DNA from: Massilistercora timonensis
Lineage (GTDB): Bacteria > Bacillota > Clostridia > Lachnospirales > Lachnospiraceae
Direction: 5' to 3'
NCBI RefSeq assembly: GCF_900312975.1
Contig: NZ_LT990039.1
Span: forward strand, 2,542,001-2,606,000
Length of the DNA: 64,000 nt
Of this stretch, positions 63,409 to 64,000 are shown in pieces (within the stretch, counting starts at the first letter, position 1; each line of letters begins with the position of its first letter). The notes under the pieces were generated by a model, which was not told where the DNA came from, searched no databases, and was given only the letters and a program-made list of their open reading frames with translations. A program made the position numbers and the translations under genes.

Positions 63409-64000
63409 ATGCAAAAGAAAATACGTATTGGAGTAGTAGCTGCGGGAGCAATTGCGACAAAGTATCATATTCCAGGTTATCTTTCTTGTGACAATGTAGA
63501 AATTATTGGTATTTCAGATTTGAATCAAGAGCTTGCCACAAAAGTTGCGCAAAAATATGGGATTAAAAATGTGTATACAGATTATAAAGATTTGTTAGCG
63601 CAAAAACCAGATGCGATTAGTATTTGTACACCGAATCGTTTTCATGCTGCAATTGCAATTGAAGCTTTAAATAAGAATATTAATGTGCTGTGTGAAAAAC
63701 CGTTAGCTATGAATATGGAGGAATGCAAGGCGTTAGAAAAAGCAGAACAGGACAGTGAAGCATTTCTAATGGTCGAATTTCCTATGCGATATGATCGGGC
63801 ATATCAAAAAGCACATGAACTGATTGAAAAAGGAGTACTTGGAAAAATTACAATCATAAAATCGACATGGAATCATGGCGGCCCAGAAAAATGGTCACCT
63901 AATGGAAGTTGGTTTTATAAACCGGAACTTGCAGGAGGAGGAGCGCTTGCAGATTTGGGTGTACATAATATTGATATCGTTCGCTTTTTAGCAGGCGGAA
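63409..64000 (+). CDS. Gfo/Idh/MocA family oxidoreductase, fourth of four (cut by window end)
   Basis: The first 197 codons are in the window; the rest continues to the right. Rossmann start IRIGVVAAGAIATKYHIPGY; EKP motif VLCEKPLAM near residue 96; GGGALADLGVHNIDIVRFL near 179 carries the intact DxGxH motif. GAGGAGAAGA precedes the ATG at 63409. It is 25 bases after the ATPase gene, in the same operon. It is most like the first of the four. Confidence 0.92.
   Translation, partial: MQKKIRIGVVAAGAIATKYHIPGYLSCDNVEIIGISDLNQELATKVAQKYGIKNVYTDYKDLLAQKPDAISICTPNRFHAAIAIEALNKNINVLCEKPLAMNMEECKALEKAEQDSEAFLMVEFPMRYDRAYQKAHELIEKGVLGKITIIKSTWNHGGPEKWSPNGSWFYKPELAGGGALADLGVHNIDIVRFLAGG

Overview
The window looks like a chromosomal segment of an endospore-forming Firmicute, most probably a gut Lachnospiraceae (Clostridia). 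Grounds seen in the sequence: CodY, HrcA/CIRCE-controlled groESL, the spoIIGA-sigE and sigG sporulation genes, cotJABC, a SpoVD-like penicillin-binding protein, strong purine-rich Shine-Dalgarno sites, and several small families typical of Lachnospiraceae. The genus cannot be fixed from this alone.

Layout. 1-6.2 kb: end of an unknown gene, then comM-dprA-topA-codY (DNA uptake, topology, nutrient sensing). 6.2-15.8 kb: groESL, guaB, galM, a cell-wall amidase, a chorismate mutase-shikimate kinase fusion, yqeG, efp and a DUF5688-type gene. 15.8-24.7 kb: tRNA-Arg(CCG), azlCD, an HtrA-type protease, the spore-coat operon cotJABC (minus strand), an orphan adenine methyltransferase, a SEDS glycosyltransferase and DegV. 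24.8-36.2 kb: division and cell-wall cluster mraZ-rsmH-ftsL-pbp-spoVD-mraY-murD-ftsW-ftsQ-ftsZ, with MraZ boxes at its promoter and no murG. 36.2-42.2 kb: spoIIGA-sigE behind a Spo0A-type promoter, a beta-CASP hydrolase, a Na/Pi transporter (minus) and sigG. 42.2-49.0 kb: gph, small unknown genes, pth-mfd and a PrsA-like foldase.

At 49.05 kb a group II intron begins immediately after the terminator of the foldase gene. It is interrupted by an IS110-family element, so it is a nested mobile element, and it ends near 52.54 kb at recognisable domains V and VI. From there to the right edge the DNA becomes clearly richer in A+T with different codon use. It carries one co-directional operon: Gfo/Idh/MocA dehydrogenase, PdxA-type dehydrogenase, DUF1537-type acid-sugar kinase, second Gfo/Idh/MocA protein, NAD-dependent epimerase, third Gfo/Idh/MocA protein, a complete four-gene ABC importer, and a fourth Gfo/Idh/MocA protein cut by the window edge. 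This resembles an acquired island for uptake and oxidation of an unknown sugar or sugar acid that ends in a C4 acid-sugar phosphate. It is the best candidate here for an undescribed system.

Other points of interest: a 58-bp palindromic repeat present in two identical copies (24.8 and 42.2 kb), the second supplying the last base of the sigG stop codon; a terminator hairpin that holds the Shine-Dalgarno of the spoVD-like gene; a KTA instead of KTG motif in that protein; and structured non-coding flanks of the IS110 element that may encode its bridge RNA. All promoter and operator calls are by eye. Gene starts were chosen from Shine-Dalgarno spacing and family N-termini.
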